A program made the position numbers and the translations under genes. A stretch of DNA of 64,000 nucleotides from Poa pratensis (Eukaryota > Streptophyta > Magnoliopsida > Poales > Poaceae). The notes under the pieces are model-generated. The model made no database searches. It worked only from the letters and a program-made list of their open reading frames with translations, and was not told the DNA's origin. The stretch spans positions 1,361,492-1,425,491 of the forward strand of contig CAMZMU010000116.1 in NCBI GenBank assembly GCA_947311845.1. The letters are read 5' to 3'. This document shows, one piece after another, positions 41,810-54,419 of the stretch. How positions within the stretch are numbered: position 1 is the stretch's first letter; every line of letters starts with the position of its first letter.

Positions 41810-44085
41810 TTTTTTTTTTTAACAAGGAGAAGGACCTCGAAGGGTCCAGACTGCATTACTCGGTGGTTTTACAATTTACATCAAGGACCTCAAAGAAAGA
41901 GAAAATTACAACCAAGTCCCTGGCTAATACAAACAGGACCTTAACTAAAGAAAAGAGAGCGCAATAAGGTCCTACACCACCATCAACAGGCAGCTCGATG
42001 CAGCGGCCGTCAGCGCCATCACCGGGGACGAGACCACTTGGCAACGGAGCGACGATGGATGCCGCAACGGAACTAATGGAGGGCTTCCGAAATGGCTCGC
42101 CGGCCTGGAGGTTGCAGAAGCTATGGCGCCCAGGACGCCACAGCATGGAGCGGCCCCTTCGGCCAAGAAAAACAGCGGCGCGAGCTCACCGCCGTTGATG
42201 CACTCCGCGATACGCAGTCATATCTCCCCGTGGAACCTCGAATCCAGTTCGCCAGCTCCTCTTCCCACAGCCACTGCGGCAAAGAAGAACAAGCTCCTCT
42301 TCTCCAGAAATTCCACTGAACCCAATCCTCCTCCTCTTGACCATATGAGCAAGCCTGCCGACGTACTCCAGAAACCCGCCACGATTCGGAGTAGGCAGAC
42401 ATAGAAAGAAGAAGCAGGCAGAGAAGATCAAGGACCCGACCTTTAAGAAGAAGCCGCTAGAACTCTGCATCGTCGCCGCCTTCGGTTCCCACCATGGGAA
42501 CCCCGCTGCGAGGAGCAGAAGAACATCGAAGAGGCAGGGCTGGTCGAGGCGCCCCATCTCCATACTTCCTCTGCGCACCTTATTAGGAGGGTTGCGCGGA
42601 TCCGTCAACCTCCCTTGCATCAGCACCTGCCACCAGCGAGATGCAGTGAGGAAGATGAAATCCACGATGCGGCAGATCTGGGCGTCGAGCTCCGCCATCC
42701 TACCCTCAAACGAAAACGCCATTACGGCAACACCTAGCACAAGGGCTAAAGCAAACCTACGTCTACTATGTACATGCCAAGCTGCGCATCCGCATCCACT
42801 CCGAGCAGCATCGTGCTGACGTGAAGCACACGTTCGTTGGGAGACCCCAAGAGGAAAGTTTGATGTAGTCCAGCAGCAAGTTTTCCCTCAATATGAAACC
42901 AAGGTTTATCGAACCAGTAGGAGAAGTAGCACTTCAGAAGGTTGTTGGTGGCTCGCACGGCGTAACACGATCACCAGCGTGGAATCTGCACACAACACAA
43001 TCAAACTACTTTGCCCCAACGAAACAGTGAGGTTGTCAATCTCACCGGCTTGCTGAAAACAAAGGATTAAACGTATGGTGTGGAAAACAGTATTTAAATT
43101 GCAGAGAATGAAAAGGAACAATGTTTGCAGTTTGTGGTTTAATCAACGTAAAAGAATGGACCGGGGTCCACAGTTCACTAGTGGTGTCTCTCCATAAAAG
43201 ATAACTGAAGCTGGGGCCTATGAAATAAGACTAAAGTAAGAGTATTTGAATCGGACTGGCACTCTTCTCCTCTCTAGGACCCAAACCCGGTAATAACTAA
43301 TAACTTGTAGGATTCCACTACTTTTCTAAAGGAGCCAGGAAGCGGGCGGGATGGCTTTTAAACCTAGAGTCAATTCGTATTCGTTTTCCTTTGCGCCAGC
43401 AGGTATTGAATCCAGTTCCGAATAAACTGATACCGGAACATGTATGTGAGAGTTCCACTTTAGCTCCCTCAACACCAGGCGGGACGAGCAGCCCTATACC
43501 ACGCGTCACTCGTCTGTCCTAGTTGGACAGATCACTTCAGAAAATGATATAAAAATAAAGCAAGAAAACGGATGCGCCACAAACAAGCGCAACTAACATG
43601 CTGGGTGAACAAATTACAGCTGGGCAATTGACAAAATATTGAGCGCATGACAATGCATATATATGATATGATGATTACTATGATATTCATGTGGGCATTA
43701 CGACAAAATACATAGACCGTTATCCAACAGCGTCTATGACTAATAATCCACCGCCAGGTTGTCATCCGAGTTCCCCGTTGGTATTAAGTTGCAAGCAACG
43801 GATAATTGCATTAAGAAATGTACGTAATGTAAACAAATGCATTAGACCTAACGGCGCACCCTTAAGCTAAGCATCGGTTATTTTATCCCTAGTGGCAACA
43901 GCACATCCACAATCTTAGAAGTTACTGTCACTCTCCCAGATTACCGGAGGCATGAACCCACTATCTAGCATAAATACTCCCTCTTGGAGTTACAAGCATC
44001 TACTTGGCCAAAGCATCTAGTAGTAACAGAAAGCATGCAAGATCATAAATAACATATAAGATAGATTGATAATCAACTTGACATA

Positions 44086-45024
44086 TGTCGCAGCAGTGGA
44101 ACATGGGGTTCCCCTAGTGGTGCCAAAGTGGGTCCACTCCCTGTGGGCCCAAGACGAAGATGGACAAGGCAAAGAACCAGGTCAAGCTGGCGGGTTCACC
44201 TTTCGACCCCGTGAAGGCCAAGCCAGGCCTACACCGACGGAGGGCTCCGGTCCTGGGGGCCTGCCGGGTCCCCGAATCAAGCCAAAAGACGCGAAAGACC
44301 CCGAGGGTCCGAGCTCCCGGCAGGAGGCTGGGCTCCCTCTCGGGTTCCTCCTTGCATCGCTGTGGATAAGCACTCCACCTCATGCTGGAAGACCTCAGAA
44401 GACTTGGGAAGCAAGGCAAAGGTGGCGCGGGCGGGGAGCATAACCCGTGGCTGTGTCAGCCACTGTTCACTCCAAGGCGGACACTCCCACCTAACCCAAA
44501 GGAGACGCTAGGCTGAGGAGAGGCCACGTCTCCCCCTAAACCAGCCGGGAGGGTCCTTCACCCCGAAGGCCCCTCATGCCCCTCACGTGCCCTGTGGCAA
44601 CCCCTTGGCCTATAAAAGGAGGACCAAGGCACGGTGAGGAGGAGGACGAAACACAAGTGGATCCAGAGCAAGATTAGACTAGGGCTGCCAAGGTAGAGAG
44701 GAAGGTGATCTCCTCCGGGTTAGGATCTGTCCTTCTTCTACCTCCAGCCAAAACCCTTCCGGGTACCCTGCCCGAGGGACTCCATTGTAAGCCACACTAT
44801 GAAGAACCCATCAATCCAGACATGCAGGAGTAGGGCTTTTAGCCTCCGGGCGGCCTGAACCTGGGTAGCTCCTTGTGTCCCTTTGGTTGCATGCCTTGAT
44901 CGTGGAGAGGAGAGCTTGATCCCAACTCCGCCCATGAAGACGATTCTCAGCCTCCTTCGCGCCCCGTGCCGAACCTAAAAGGGGGTATCCTCTACTCCCG
45001 GTGTCCGTGCATCGAGACACGACA
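44086..45024 (+). repeat. 5' LTR of the Tat element, with TATA box
   Basis: Contains TATAAAAG at 44611-44618 about two thirds along, the likely RNA polymerase II promoter. It is followed by the primer binding site. Confidence 0.9.
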
Positions 45025-45026
45025 TC

Positions 45027-45045
45027 TGGCGCGCCAGGTAGGGGG
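45027..45045 (+). other. Primer binding site
   Basis: TGGCGCGCCAGGTAGGGGG two bases after the LTR end. This sequence recurs as the tRNA-complementary priming site in grass Tat-type Gypsy elements. Confidence 0.8.
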
Positions 45046-45098
45046 CGCAAGCGCTGGTTTCTTCTTCATCAAGTTCATCGGCAAGTTCTTCGTCAAGC

Positions 45099-46841
45099 AT
45101 GGCTCCGAAGAGGAAGGTGGACCCCGCGGCGTCCAAGCCCGTCTCTCCCTCACGCACTCAAGCTTCATCCGATCGTCGCGCTGCCAACGCGCGGAGGGGT
45201 GCTTCTCCGTCCCCGCCTCCCCTGGAGAGGGTGGCGCCGGACGAAGCGGACGGCCTCAACAAGAACGACGGCCCTGGCGGAGCAGTGGCTCCAAAGGGCA
45301 CCACCGTGCCTCCTCCTCCTCGTTCGGGGGAGAAGAGCGTCTGCAACAGCGCTAGCAAGGATCCTGCGGCCGGAGGAGGGGACCGCAGTGCTCGCCCCAG
45401 CGGAGATCCACGAGCATCCAAGAGCAAGTCCTCCGCACACCTGCCTACGGGCGCGCAAGCTCGCCATGACGCTCTGGTCGCTGCCAAGGCCCTGATGCAG
45501 TTCCCTCCAACCAACGGTGATCCCAAGATCTACCAAGAATGGAGGACTCGAGTGGAGAGGCTCCTCGACTTCGCCGATGGTGGTCCATGGGTTGAACCCA
45601 CTCAAGCTCCCACCATCGACGATCACGAAGCAGCCCAAGACAAGACACGTGAACCGCGAGGCCAGCCTCGCGGTGAACGTCAAGCCAAGGCGGCACCTGC
45701 TCGCACCGCACCACCGATGGCTGATCGGCTACACCGCGACCGCGGCCCCACCATCTCCATCGGGTCTTCTACTTCGCGCAACCCAGATCTTCGTGACGAG
45801 CTCAACAGCCGCCAGAATGAGGATATGCGCACCCGCATCGAGCGTCGTCGGGAGCGTCATCGCTGGGCGGATCGCGACATCGACCTCGCCGAGGGCTGCG
45901 TCGCCCTCGCCCCTGAGTTCCGCCACTTCAACTGGCCCAAGAAGTTCAAAATCGACGTGCTTCGCTACGACGGCACCACGAACCCCCGGGACTTTCTGCA
46001 GATCTACTCTCTTGCTGCAATGGTTGCCGGGGCCGACGAAGTCATGATGGCCAACTGGTTCCCTTTGGCCCTGAAGGGAGATGCCCAAACTTGGCTTCTC
46101 AACCTTCCCGAGTGCTCCATCCGATCCTGGCGGGCGCTGAAGGAACAGTTCCTGGGGGCTTTCCAAGGCGGGTACGAGCGCCCGGGGGCTCCCAGCGACC
46201 TCCACGACTTCAAGCAGCTTCCGGGTGAAACTCTTCGCAAGTCCATCCAGCGCTTCACCCAGAAGATGAACACCATCCCGTGCATCAAGGAGGAGATGGT
46301 GATTCAGTCCTTCCACGCCAACGTCCGCAACCCCAAGATGCGCGAGAAGCTGAGCATTCATCGCGTCGAGTCTGCTCGTAAGCTCTGGGAGCTTGCAGAT
46401 CGGTGCGCTCGAGCTGAAGAAGGAGTCAAGGTCCCCGGGGAGGATGAACCCGAGGACAAGGCCGCTCCAACCAAGAACAAGAAGCGGGACGTTGGACCCG
46501 ACAAGCAAATCTTCGTCACCGAACCTCTTCCGAAGAAGGCCAAGCCTGCACCGACCTCCGAGGAAGAAGGCGAAGGTGACCCTGGTGTCACATTCATCCA
46601 GAAGGCAACCACCTGCTCAAGGACTGTCGCATGCTCAAGAACCTCGCCATCCGGGAGCAGCGTCGAGCTGACGGGGTCAGTCAAGACGGCTGCTACAACT
46701 GCGGCACTGCCGGGCACATCGCTCGCGACTGTCCCACGGGTCGCCAAGGCGGGGGCGGCCGTGGATGGAACCGAGGCGGTGGCCGCGGAGGCCGTGGAGG
46801 AGGGCGTGGCGGCCAAGGCGGTCGCGGGTACAACAATCTAG
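45099..46841 (+). CDS. gag polyprotein of the Tat element
   Basis: Begins at ATGGCTCCGAAGAGG. Residues 1-240 are basic and Pro/Ser-rich. The capsid-like retrotransposon gag domain lies at about 280-440 (RYDGTTNPRDFLQIYSLAA, LPECSIRSWRALKEQFLGAF). It oligomerises around the RNA to form virus-like particles. The homology leaves this frame at about 46570: the zinc-finger region (WCHIHPEGNHLLKDC and CYNCGTAGHIARDC) is in another frame, so a one-base indel has separated capsid from nucleocapsid. The residues after about 490 in the listed frame are therefore off-frame. Confidence 0.85.
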   Translation: MAPKRKVDPAASKPVSPSRTQASSDRRAANARRGASPSPPPLERVAPDEADGLNKNDGPGGAVAPKGTTVPPPPRSGEKSVCNSASKDPAAGGGDRSARPSGDPRASKSKSSAHLPTGAQARHDALVAAKALMQFPPTNGDPKIYQEWRTRVERLLDFADGGPWVEPTQAPTIDDHEAAQDKTREPRGQPRGERQAKAAPARTAPPMADRLHRDRGPTISIGSSTSRNPDLRDELNSRQNEDMRTRIERRRERHRWADRDIDLAEGCVALAPEFRHFNWPKKFKIDVLRYDGTTNPRDFLQIYSLAAMVAGADEVMMANWFPLALKGDAQTWLLNLPECSIRSWRALKEQFLGAFQGGYERPGAPSDLHDFKQLPGETLRKSIQRFTQKMNTIPCIKEEMVIQSFHANVRNPKMREKLSIHRVESARKLWELADRCARAEEGVKVPGEDEPEDKAAPTKNKKRDVGPDKQIFVTEPLPKKAKPAPTSEEEGEGDPGVTFIQKATTCSRTVACSRTSPSGSSVELTGSVKTAATTAALPGTSLATVPRVAKAGAAVDGTEAVAAEAVEEGVAAKAVAGTTI

Positions 46842-47566
46842 AAGCTGCACACGATGGCAGCGGGGAAGCTCCGGCTCCCCAAGGAGGCAACGGCGGGAAG
46901 TATCAAGAGGTCACTGGGGTCGTCGGGTGCATCCACGGAGGGTCTTCTCTGCCTCCTTCCAACGGCGCCTGCAAGAGGCTTGTCCGGGAGCTGAACGCAG
47001 TTGCTTCTGCTCCGTCCAGGCCCCTGGACTGGTCCAGCCAAGTCATCACCTTCGACCCAGAAGATCACCCTGCCAACACTGCCGGGGTCGGGACCCTGCC
47101 GTTGATCGTGTCACCCGTCATCCACAACTATAAGGTCACCAAGATGCTGGTCGACGAAGGCTCCAGCCTCAACTTGCTGACGGCGAAGGTCCTGGCTATC
47201 CTTCAGATCCCGCAGTCTCGCCTGCAAGACACTGGCGTGTTCCAGGGCGTGAACGGAAGTGTTACTCGACCCCTCGGGAAGATCACGCTTCCGGTCACCT
47301 TTGGCGACTCGTGCAACTTCCGCACTGAGGACATCGTCTTCGACATCGCCGACACTCCGCTCCCGTACAACGGCATACTTGGCCGGCCTGCCCTGGCCAA
47401 GTTCATGGCCGTCTCCCACTTCGCCTACAACATGTTGAAGATCCCGGCGCCGCGGGGCGTCATCAAGGTCAAGGCCGACATCGACGACGCCAATCTACTG
47501 CGTTCACCAGTTGAACCAGACGGTGGCAATCATGGCGGATGTCCCTCGAGGTGTACAGGAGGATGA
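46575..47566 (+). CDS. Nucleocapsid zinc knuckle and retropepsin of the Tat element
   Basis: This frame contains the CCHC knuckle CYNCGTAGHIARDC and an RGG-like glycine-rich linker, then the aspartic protease with active site MLVDEGSSLNLL and the terminal ILGRPALAKFMAVSHF. The protease cleaves the polyprotein during particle maturation. Homology runs past the frame end at 47566 into the frame of 47511-47729 (MNQTVAIMADVPRG), with another stop at 47727, so the segment is broken twice before the reverse transcriptase. Confidence 0.8.
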
Positions 47567-47821
47567 TGTTGGAGCACTCTCCGGGGGTGAAGGGCACCCT
47601 GGGGGCTCCACATCTACTCCCTCCAAGAAGGCGCCATTCCATGGCGACCCGCAGCTGACCAAGAAGGTGGCGCTGACCAGTGACGGCGTTCGCTCCATCA
47701 CCATCGGCGCCCGCCTCACTGACAAATAGGAAAGCGCGCTCGTCGCCTTCCTTCGGGAGGACTCTGATGTCTTCGCGTGGGAGGCGTCGGGTTTACCCGG
47801 TGTTCCAAGGGAGGTGATCGA

Positions 47822-49517
47822 TGATGCATGTAAAATGCATACATGAACTTTGCATTATTTTATTCATATTCCCATCATATTTGCATCATATAAGGGTTAT
47901 ATCATTGATTTATAATGATTTTGGGAATAATTCACAAGTTCCCCTATTTTTCTGGAATTAACCCTGCGCAGGCAGAAAACCCTATTTTCTATATTTTGAT
48001 GTTTCAGGGACCCAAACGACGTCCAAATGACTTGCAATTTTAGGAGCATCAATATTTGGAAAGAAGAAGACCTGGGAGCGAAGGAAGCAAACAAACGGAG
48101 GTCCGAGGACCAAAAGAGGGGGGCCCACGCGGCCACAGTACCAGGCCGCGTGGGACCCACCAACTTGGCCCTCGTGGCTCCGTTGCCGTCGATCTTTCTT
48201 CCAGAAGCTTCGTCTTGACCTAAAACCGACTATAAAAATAGTCCCTGAGGCTCTTCGGAAAGGAGCGCCGCAGAAACACAGAAACACCGAAACAGAGATC
48301 AGGAGCTGCAGATTGGAGGGGGAAAACTCCGGCGGGGCGCTGCCGGAGAGGTCTCCACCTCCTCCTACGGCATCTCCATCGACTTCATGATGAAGAGGGA
48401 GTAGTCCACCCCTGGACTATGGGTTTGTGGAAGTAACTTATGTATCTCTCTCTCTTGTGCTTCACTAATTAGCACCGTATGAGCTGCCGAACATGATTAC
48501 GGTCATCTATGTAATACCTTTGTGGTGGATCTTTATGAGTTAATATATGTGTGAGATTGCAATTGTTTTACTTCAGTTATGAAAGTAGATGCATATTATG
48601 TACCCCGTTCTTGTTTACTTATTTTGATCAAGCATGTTTATGAGAGCGTGTGAGGGGGAACGTGTGCATTAGATGGAGTAACGGGGGGTGGCTAGTGCGG
48701 TGAACGTGAGAGAAAGTTCCGCGATCCACTTGGGTATTTTTACCTTACTTTGTTGCCTCACTAGGGATAAAAAGAAATACCTTGCTACCGGAGATGTGGG
48801 TGTGACCATTGCCACTACTCCATGACTAGATCTAGCATGTTCTTATTTCAACTCCATGTCATGAAACTTATTGCTATGCTCTGATTTATCTTAATACTAA
48901 GGTGTTATGATTTAGTTCGCATCTTAGTGGAGTATAAGAGAGATTATTAACCAAAAGATCTCTATGTTAGGACGTGATGCCCATATGATTATAACTTGTC
49001 ATGAAACTTTGTTGCAATCTCATATGTTAATTTTTGTGTTCCATTGTCCACCACATCATTAAAGAGAGAGTGCATTTGTGAAACCATAAACCCCGGTCCA
49101 TTTTTTATCATAAGAAACACATTTCCAACAACTTTCATCCACTTTTCATTTTCAGCCATAATTAAATCCGAAAATACAAAAAATACTTTTGCATCTTGCA
49201 TACATCATATAAAACCCAAAAATATCATCCATCATTGTTTCCATCATCCTTGCATATTTTATTTGCATATTTATTTATTGTTTTGTATTATCATCCTCAC
49301 ACCTTGTGCTTGACAACCACTTGGTGAGGTTGAGGGCACAAAACAATTTATCTTTGTTTGCAGGTTTCCAAGGAAGGATAAGGAGGTAAAGCTTCCACTA
49401 CTGATTCCCCGAGAGTTCGATATAAACCCTTGAGTCACCTTCGTGGGGAAAACAAGTCTTGCCCGTACTACATACTCTGCTATTAGGGTCTCAACCTAAC
49501 CCATCAGTGGGCCATCA
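47822..49517. repeat. Solo LTR inserted in the Tat element, 1696 bp
   Basis: Begins TGATGCATGTAAAATGCAT and ends GTGGGCCATCA. ATCGA flanks both sides (47817-47821 and 49518-49522). Removing it and one ATCGA restores the pol reading context (PREVI joined to EHKLAV...PVKQVLRNQ). No internal retroviral genes remain, so this is the product of LTR-LTR recombination. Confidence 0.9.
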
Positions 49518-49522
49518 ATCGA

Positions 49523-51470
49523 GCACAAACTGGCGGTTGCTCCGGGGGCTCACCCGTGAAGCAGGTTCTCCGGAACCAGAGCAAGGAGAAGTTGGAGTTC
49601 ATCATCGCCGAGGTGGACAAACTGATAGAAGCTGGCGTCATCCGGTCGGTTCCTCACCCAACCTGGGTGGCCAACCCCGTGGTGGTACCGAAGCCCATGA
49701 CCTTCAAGTGGAGACTCTGCATCGACTTCACGGACCTGAATATGGCCTGTCCCAAGGACCCATTCCCCCTGCCGCGGATCGACATGATCGTGGACTCCAC
49801 GGCCGGGTGCGAGCTGCTGTGCTTCTTGGACGCCTTCTCCGGGTACCACCAGATCATGATGGCGCTCGAGGATCAAGAAAGACGGCCTTCATCACCCCCA
49901 AGGGCTGCTACTGCTACACCCGGATGCCTTTTGGCCTCCGGAACGCCGGTGCTACCTTCCAGCGCGCGATGCAAGCATGCCTAGGGCCACAACTGGGCCG
50001 CAACGTTGAAGCGTACATCGACGACATCGTGGTCAAGACCCGGTACAAGGACTCCCTCATCCAAGATCTGCACGAGACCTTCGAGAACTGCGCCGGGTCA
50101 ACTTCAAGCTCAACCCCGACAAGTGCGTGTTCGGGGTCCCCTCCGGCAAGCTGCTGGGTTTCCTGGTCTCTCATCGAGGGATCGAGGCGAATCCGGACAA
50201 ATCAAGGCGATCGAGCGCATGGAGGCGCCCCGGCGGGTCAAGGACGTACAGCGCCTCAACGGGTGCATCACTGCACTCGGGCGCTTCATCTCAAGGCTTG
50301 GGGAGCGGGCCTTACCGTTTTCCGGCTGCTCAAGAAGTCAGGCCCCGTGGAGTGGACCCCGAGGCCGAGGAAGCCTGCAATCCCTCAAGCGCTACCTCGC
50401 CTCGCCGCCAATCCTCGTGGCACCAGAAGAAAAGGAGCCCCTGCTACTGTACATCGCCGCCACCAATCAGGTGAGTCAGCGCTGTGCTTTGTAGTGGAGC
50501 GTGACGCCCTCCAAGAAGTCAAGCAAGATCAAGGGCAAGCGACCCGGGAACTCTCTCCCGGGCAACCATGCAAGAAAGGCTGCCGGGTGACCAGGGGTCT
50601 AGCGATCCGACGTCACTGCAACCTTACCAGACGGCGCGGAGCCCGGAGGACCTCCCTCCGACAAAACTCCGCTGGGGGCTACCTCGTCCCCACCCCAAGG
50701 CGTCGACATGGAGGAAGCCGAGCCCCTCAGGACTCGGCGACCCGCAAGGTGCAGCACCCGGTCTACTTCGTCAGCGCAGTGTTGCGCGACGCCCGGGAGC
50801 GGTACCCCATGATGCAGAAGCTGCTACTGGCAATCCTCATTGCCTCCGCAAATGAGGCCGTACTTCCAAAGCCATCCCATCACGGTGGTATCCAAGTACC
50901 CTCAGAAGCCCGTTGGAGAACCCGCTTGCCACTGGGCGCATATCATGGTGGGCCATGGAGCTTCAAGGTTTCGGCCTCAAGTTCGAGCACACGGACAACA
51001 TCAAGAGCCAGGCGCTGGCGGACTTCACTGCTGAGTGGACCGAGACGGCGTTCGACGACCCGGAAGAGGAAACCTGCCTCCCCGGGAAAGAAGATCCTAC
51101 GCCTGGACCATGCACTTCGACGGCTCCTACACCAGGGGAAAGGAGGCGCAGGGGTTGTCCTGACCTCACCAACTGGGACCGGCTCAAGTACGTCGTCCAG
51201 ATGCACTACCAAGGGAACATCTCCAACAACACGGCGGAGTACGAGGGCCTGCTCGCAGGACTTCGTGCTGCCATCGGCCTCGGCATCAACAAGATCGTCG
51301 TCAAGGGTGACTCTCAGCTAGTCATCAAGCAAGTGAACAAGGAGTACGCGTGTCCTCAGATGGCACCGTACGTCGAGGTCTGGAAGCTGCAGCGGCGCTT
51401 CGACAACTTCCGGGCTGTGTGTCCCACGGGGAGAAAACACGGCCGCGGATGAGCTGTCGCAGTGGCGTCC
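49523..51470 (+). pseudogene. Reverse transcriptase and RNase H of the Tat element, many single-base deletions
   Basis: RT blocks in order: KWRLCIDFTDLNMACPKD, LLCFLDAFSGYHQIMMA, TRMPFGLRNAGATFQRAM, AYIDDIVVKT (the catalytic YIDD is present), VFGVPSGKLLGFLVSHRGI, KDVQRLNGCITALGRFISR, and LLLYIAATNQ. The RNase H follows with WTMHFDGSYT and NNTAEYEGLLAGL and KGDSQLVIKQVNKEY. The reading frame changes at least seven times, most often where one base of a short homopolymer is missing. The enzymes cannot be made from this copy, although catalytic residues remain. Confidence 0.85.
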
Positions 51471-51639
51471 AAGCAAGAACCAGTGCCTCCCGGGATCTAC
51501 ATCGAGGTCTCAGGCAACCTTCGATTCCTCCCGAGAGGCTCGCGGCAAGATCTGCGCCGGGGGCTGGCGACCCTTCTACCTCGACAACACGGGTAGCCAG
51601 CCCAGAAGCTCAAGACCCGGCAGCTCCTCTGGCGAGGAA

Positions 51640-52920
51640 GCTATGCTTTCTTTCGTCGGATGGTGCTTCCGGTGGAAGGAACCACCCTCCCTGGGCCCGG
51701 GACATCGTCAAGTACATGATGGAGCACGCCCTCCCGGAGGATGACCACGACGCCGAGCGGGTGGCTCGTCAAGCCAAGCTCTACGTCATGATCGACGAGC
51801 TCTACCGGCGACGGGACAATGGAGTCAAGCTCCGCTGCATCCCTCAAGAACAAGGCCAAGTACTGCTAAGGGACATCCACGAGGGCACATGTTCAAGTCA
51901 TGTGGCATCAAGATCTCTGGCGGGGAAAGTTTTTCGTCACGGGTTCTACTGGCCAACAGTCCTCAGTGATGCCGAGCAGCTAGTCAAGACCTGTGAAGCC
52001 TGCCAGTACTATGCGAAGAACATACATCAGCCGGCGCAAGCTCTGCAGCCAATTCCAATCTCCTGGCCGTTCGCGGTCTGGGGGCTGGACATCGTGGGGA
52101 AGATACCGAAGTCTGTCGGGGGCCATGAGTACCTGTTCGTGGCCATCGACAAGTTCACAAAGTGGGTGGAAGTGATGCCAGTACCAAGGCAAACAGCTCA
52201 AGCAGCCATCAAGTTCATTGAAGGGATCGTGTACCGCTTTGGAGTACCCAACAGAATCATAACGGACAATGGCTCTCAGTTCACAAGCCGATCCTTCCTC
52301 AACTTCTGTGAAGAGCTGGGCATCAAGGTGTGTTTTGCCTCGGTGTCCTACCCAAGGTGCAATGGGCAAGTAGAGCGAGCCAATGCGGAGGTCCTAAAGG
52401 GTTTGAAGACCAAGGCCTTTGACAAGTTAGAAGACAAGGGCAAGAACTGGATTGAGCATCTACCAAGTGTCTTGTGGTCCCTCAGAACCACACCAAGCAG
52501 AGCCACTGGAGAAACACCATTCTTCCTTGTCTATGGAGCCGAAGCCGTCTTGCCAACAGAGCTCAGGCATGGATCCCCCGGGTACTTGCCTATGATGAAG
52601 ACACAAGCTGAGAGGAGGATTGATGACATCAACTTCCTGGAAGAGGTGCGGTGCCGAGCTTCTTTACGATCTGCTCGATACCAGCAAGGGCTCCGCCGCT
52701 ATCATGATCGCCATATCCGTTCACGGGTACTGGAACCCGGAGACCTGGTTCTCCGCAAAAGCAGAAGCTTGATAACATGAACAAGCTGTCGTCCAAGTGG
52801 GAAGGACCTTATCGGGTGACGCATACCCTGAGACCCGGAGCTGTTTATCTGGAGGACGAGAAAGGCAGGCCGGAGGGCAACGCCTGGAACATCGAGAATC
52901 TCCGGAAATTCTACCCCTGA
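51640..52920 (+). CDS. Integrase of the Tat element
   Basis: The frame from about 51700 to 52780 covers an H-H-C-C zinc-binding region (HEGTCSSH, KTCEACQ) and the DDE core: Asp in WGLDIVGKI, Asp in ITDNGSQFTS and Glu in VERANAEVL, all present. A C-terminal segment ending NIENLRKFYP with a stop at 52920 lies in another frame after a single-base change near 52765. Integrase inserts the cDNA copy and makes the 5-bp target duplication seen at the element ends. It is the best preserved enzyme of the element. Confidence 0.85.
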
Positions 52921-53900
52921 ATACGAACATGAATCGCAGATAGTTAGTCAACTAAGCACGCCCAAGGGGCTAGTGTTCTGTATAAGGGTGTAAGAATCGT
53001 CGCCAAGGAATAAAAGATAAGTTTTTCAATTCCGTGAGCCTCTCTTGTTGTCGTGAAGTGTGTTATCCGTAACAACCCCCAAGCAGGGGGCTGACATGGT
53101 GCCGGTGGCTGACAGGTCGAGCGCGAGTGCCTATCAGTAGGCGCTGCCACCTGATCGTGCCGTACTGCCGCGGTAAGAAGTGGAACGGGCAGTGCTGTGT
53201 TTTAAAGAACTAAACACAGAGATGCACATTCAACTTTGCTTGCGGGTTGCTCGGATGAAACACTTTCACGACATATAAGGGAGGGTCCATTCTTTTCCTA
53301 CTGAAAGTTTGTTGTGTGTAGCGCCTCTCCCGGGACAGGAATGGATGCTGAAGGCGACTAAGGAGCTGGATACCCGGGAAGGACGAAGCAGATCGAGGAT
53401 GCGGCAAAAACAGCTAAGTCTTTGCATGTGCATCTTGCATTCTAGGCATAATATCTCGCTCGGAGTCAATATACCACCAACCTGCGCATGCTTGACAGTT
53501 GATGAGAGCCTTTGCGGGGGTAATGCGTCCTCCCCGGCGAACGGTTCGATTTCCCTTCGGGCCTAGTACCCGTGGCTGTGGAGTGGACTCCCGGAAGGTA
53601 TAGTGCTCTTAGGGGTACTGCTACCGGTGCGGGCGGTCAGAGTACTTGTCACCTAAGAGATCTCCTCTGATAACTTGACGGCGCGTTAGTGCAAAGGAAG
53701 GTTTGGGAAATGACCCCGGGAGTTGAGCACTAGGATTGCATTCATCTGAATTTACATTCTGAATTTATAATTCTGAACTACATTCAGTTGAGCTTTCCCT
53801 GAGTACATATCTAGCCTATGCTACTAAGGCCAGCTCAGGGCTCCTGGCTGCGCAGACTCGTCTTCTGTTTTACTGCCTGCCGGGTGCGCTCTTTTCTTCC
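52921..53900. other. Spacer between pol and the antisense ORFs
   Basis: No recognisable protein on either strand. It belongs to the long 3' region typical of Tat-lineage elements. Confidence 0.5.
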
Positions 53901-53929
53901 GGGGACGACTGCAGGGAAGGAGGGCATTT

Positions 53930-54419
53930 GTGCAGGATCTTCAGGGACCCCACGGGCCAGGAAACTTCCTGGCGAACCCTGGGACGTGCTGGTCGCAGAC
54001 GAGGTACACATGGTCCACAAATCTATCCATGGCGTCTTCTTCCTCCTACATGGGAAGGAAAGAGCGAGTCAAGACCGGAGCACTTCAAGATCTACTCACC
54101 CAGTGTGGAGGAGGTCTTGCCTTCAACACATCGTCAAGCTCGTGGAGGAGCTGGGACAATCTCGGGTTGCCCACGGCTTCTCTCCACAACTCCTCCTCGA
54201 TGGACTCCTTCCGGGTGGCTAGTGCCACCGCAGCTTCCATGGCGGCGGAACCTGCAATGTTCCCCACCACCCGAAAAACTAAGGAAGGGCGAGGACGAGG
54301 AGCGGCCTCCCTCTCATCAGCGGCTCGGGCTCCAACCTCGTTGGGCGCCTCCGCCGTGCCTCGAAGACGGACTCCGCCGTGGACACGTCGGACAAGGCCA
54401 TCTCTGCGTCGCCGGACAT
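53930..54419 (-). other. Second antisense coding-like segment in the Tat element
   Basis: On the minus strand a frame with LATRKESIEEELWREAVGNP and LLHELDDVLKARPPPHW is followed, after a GTGAGT donor-like site, by EEEDAMDRFVDHVYLVCDQH and a stop. The apparent intron (54046-54099) would be only 54 bp, short for a plant intron, so the two parts may instead be separated by indels. No domain is recognised. It may belong with the B3-like ORF upstream on the same strand. Confidence 0.35.

Noticed and set aside
42186..42740. 184-aa minus frame as a gene
   Set aside because: It lies within an A-tailed retroposon, lacks a domain and begins at a doubtful start.
49044..49313. 89-aa plus frame in the solo LTR
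   Set aside because: AT-rich frame in non-coding LTR sequence.
54046..54099. A 54-bp GT-AG intron between antisense segments in the Tat element
   Set aside because: Shorter than usual plant introns; an indel explains the frame change as well.
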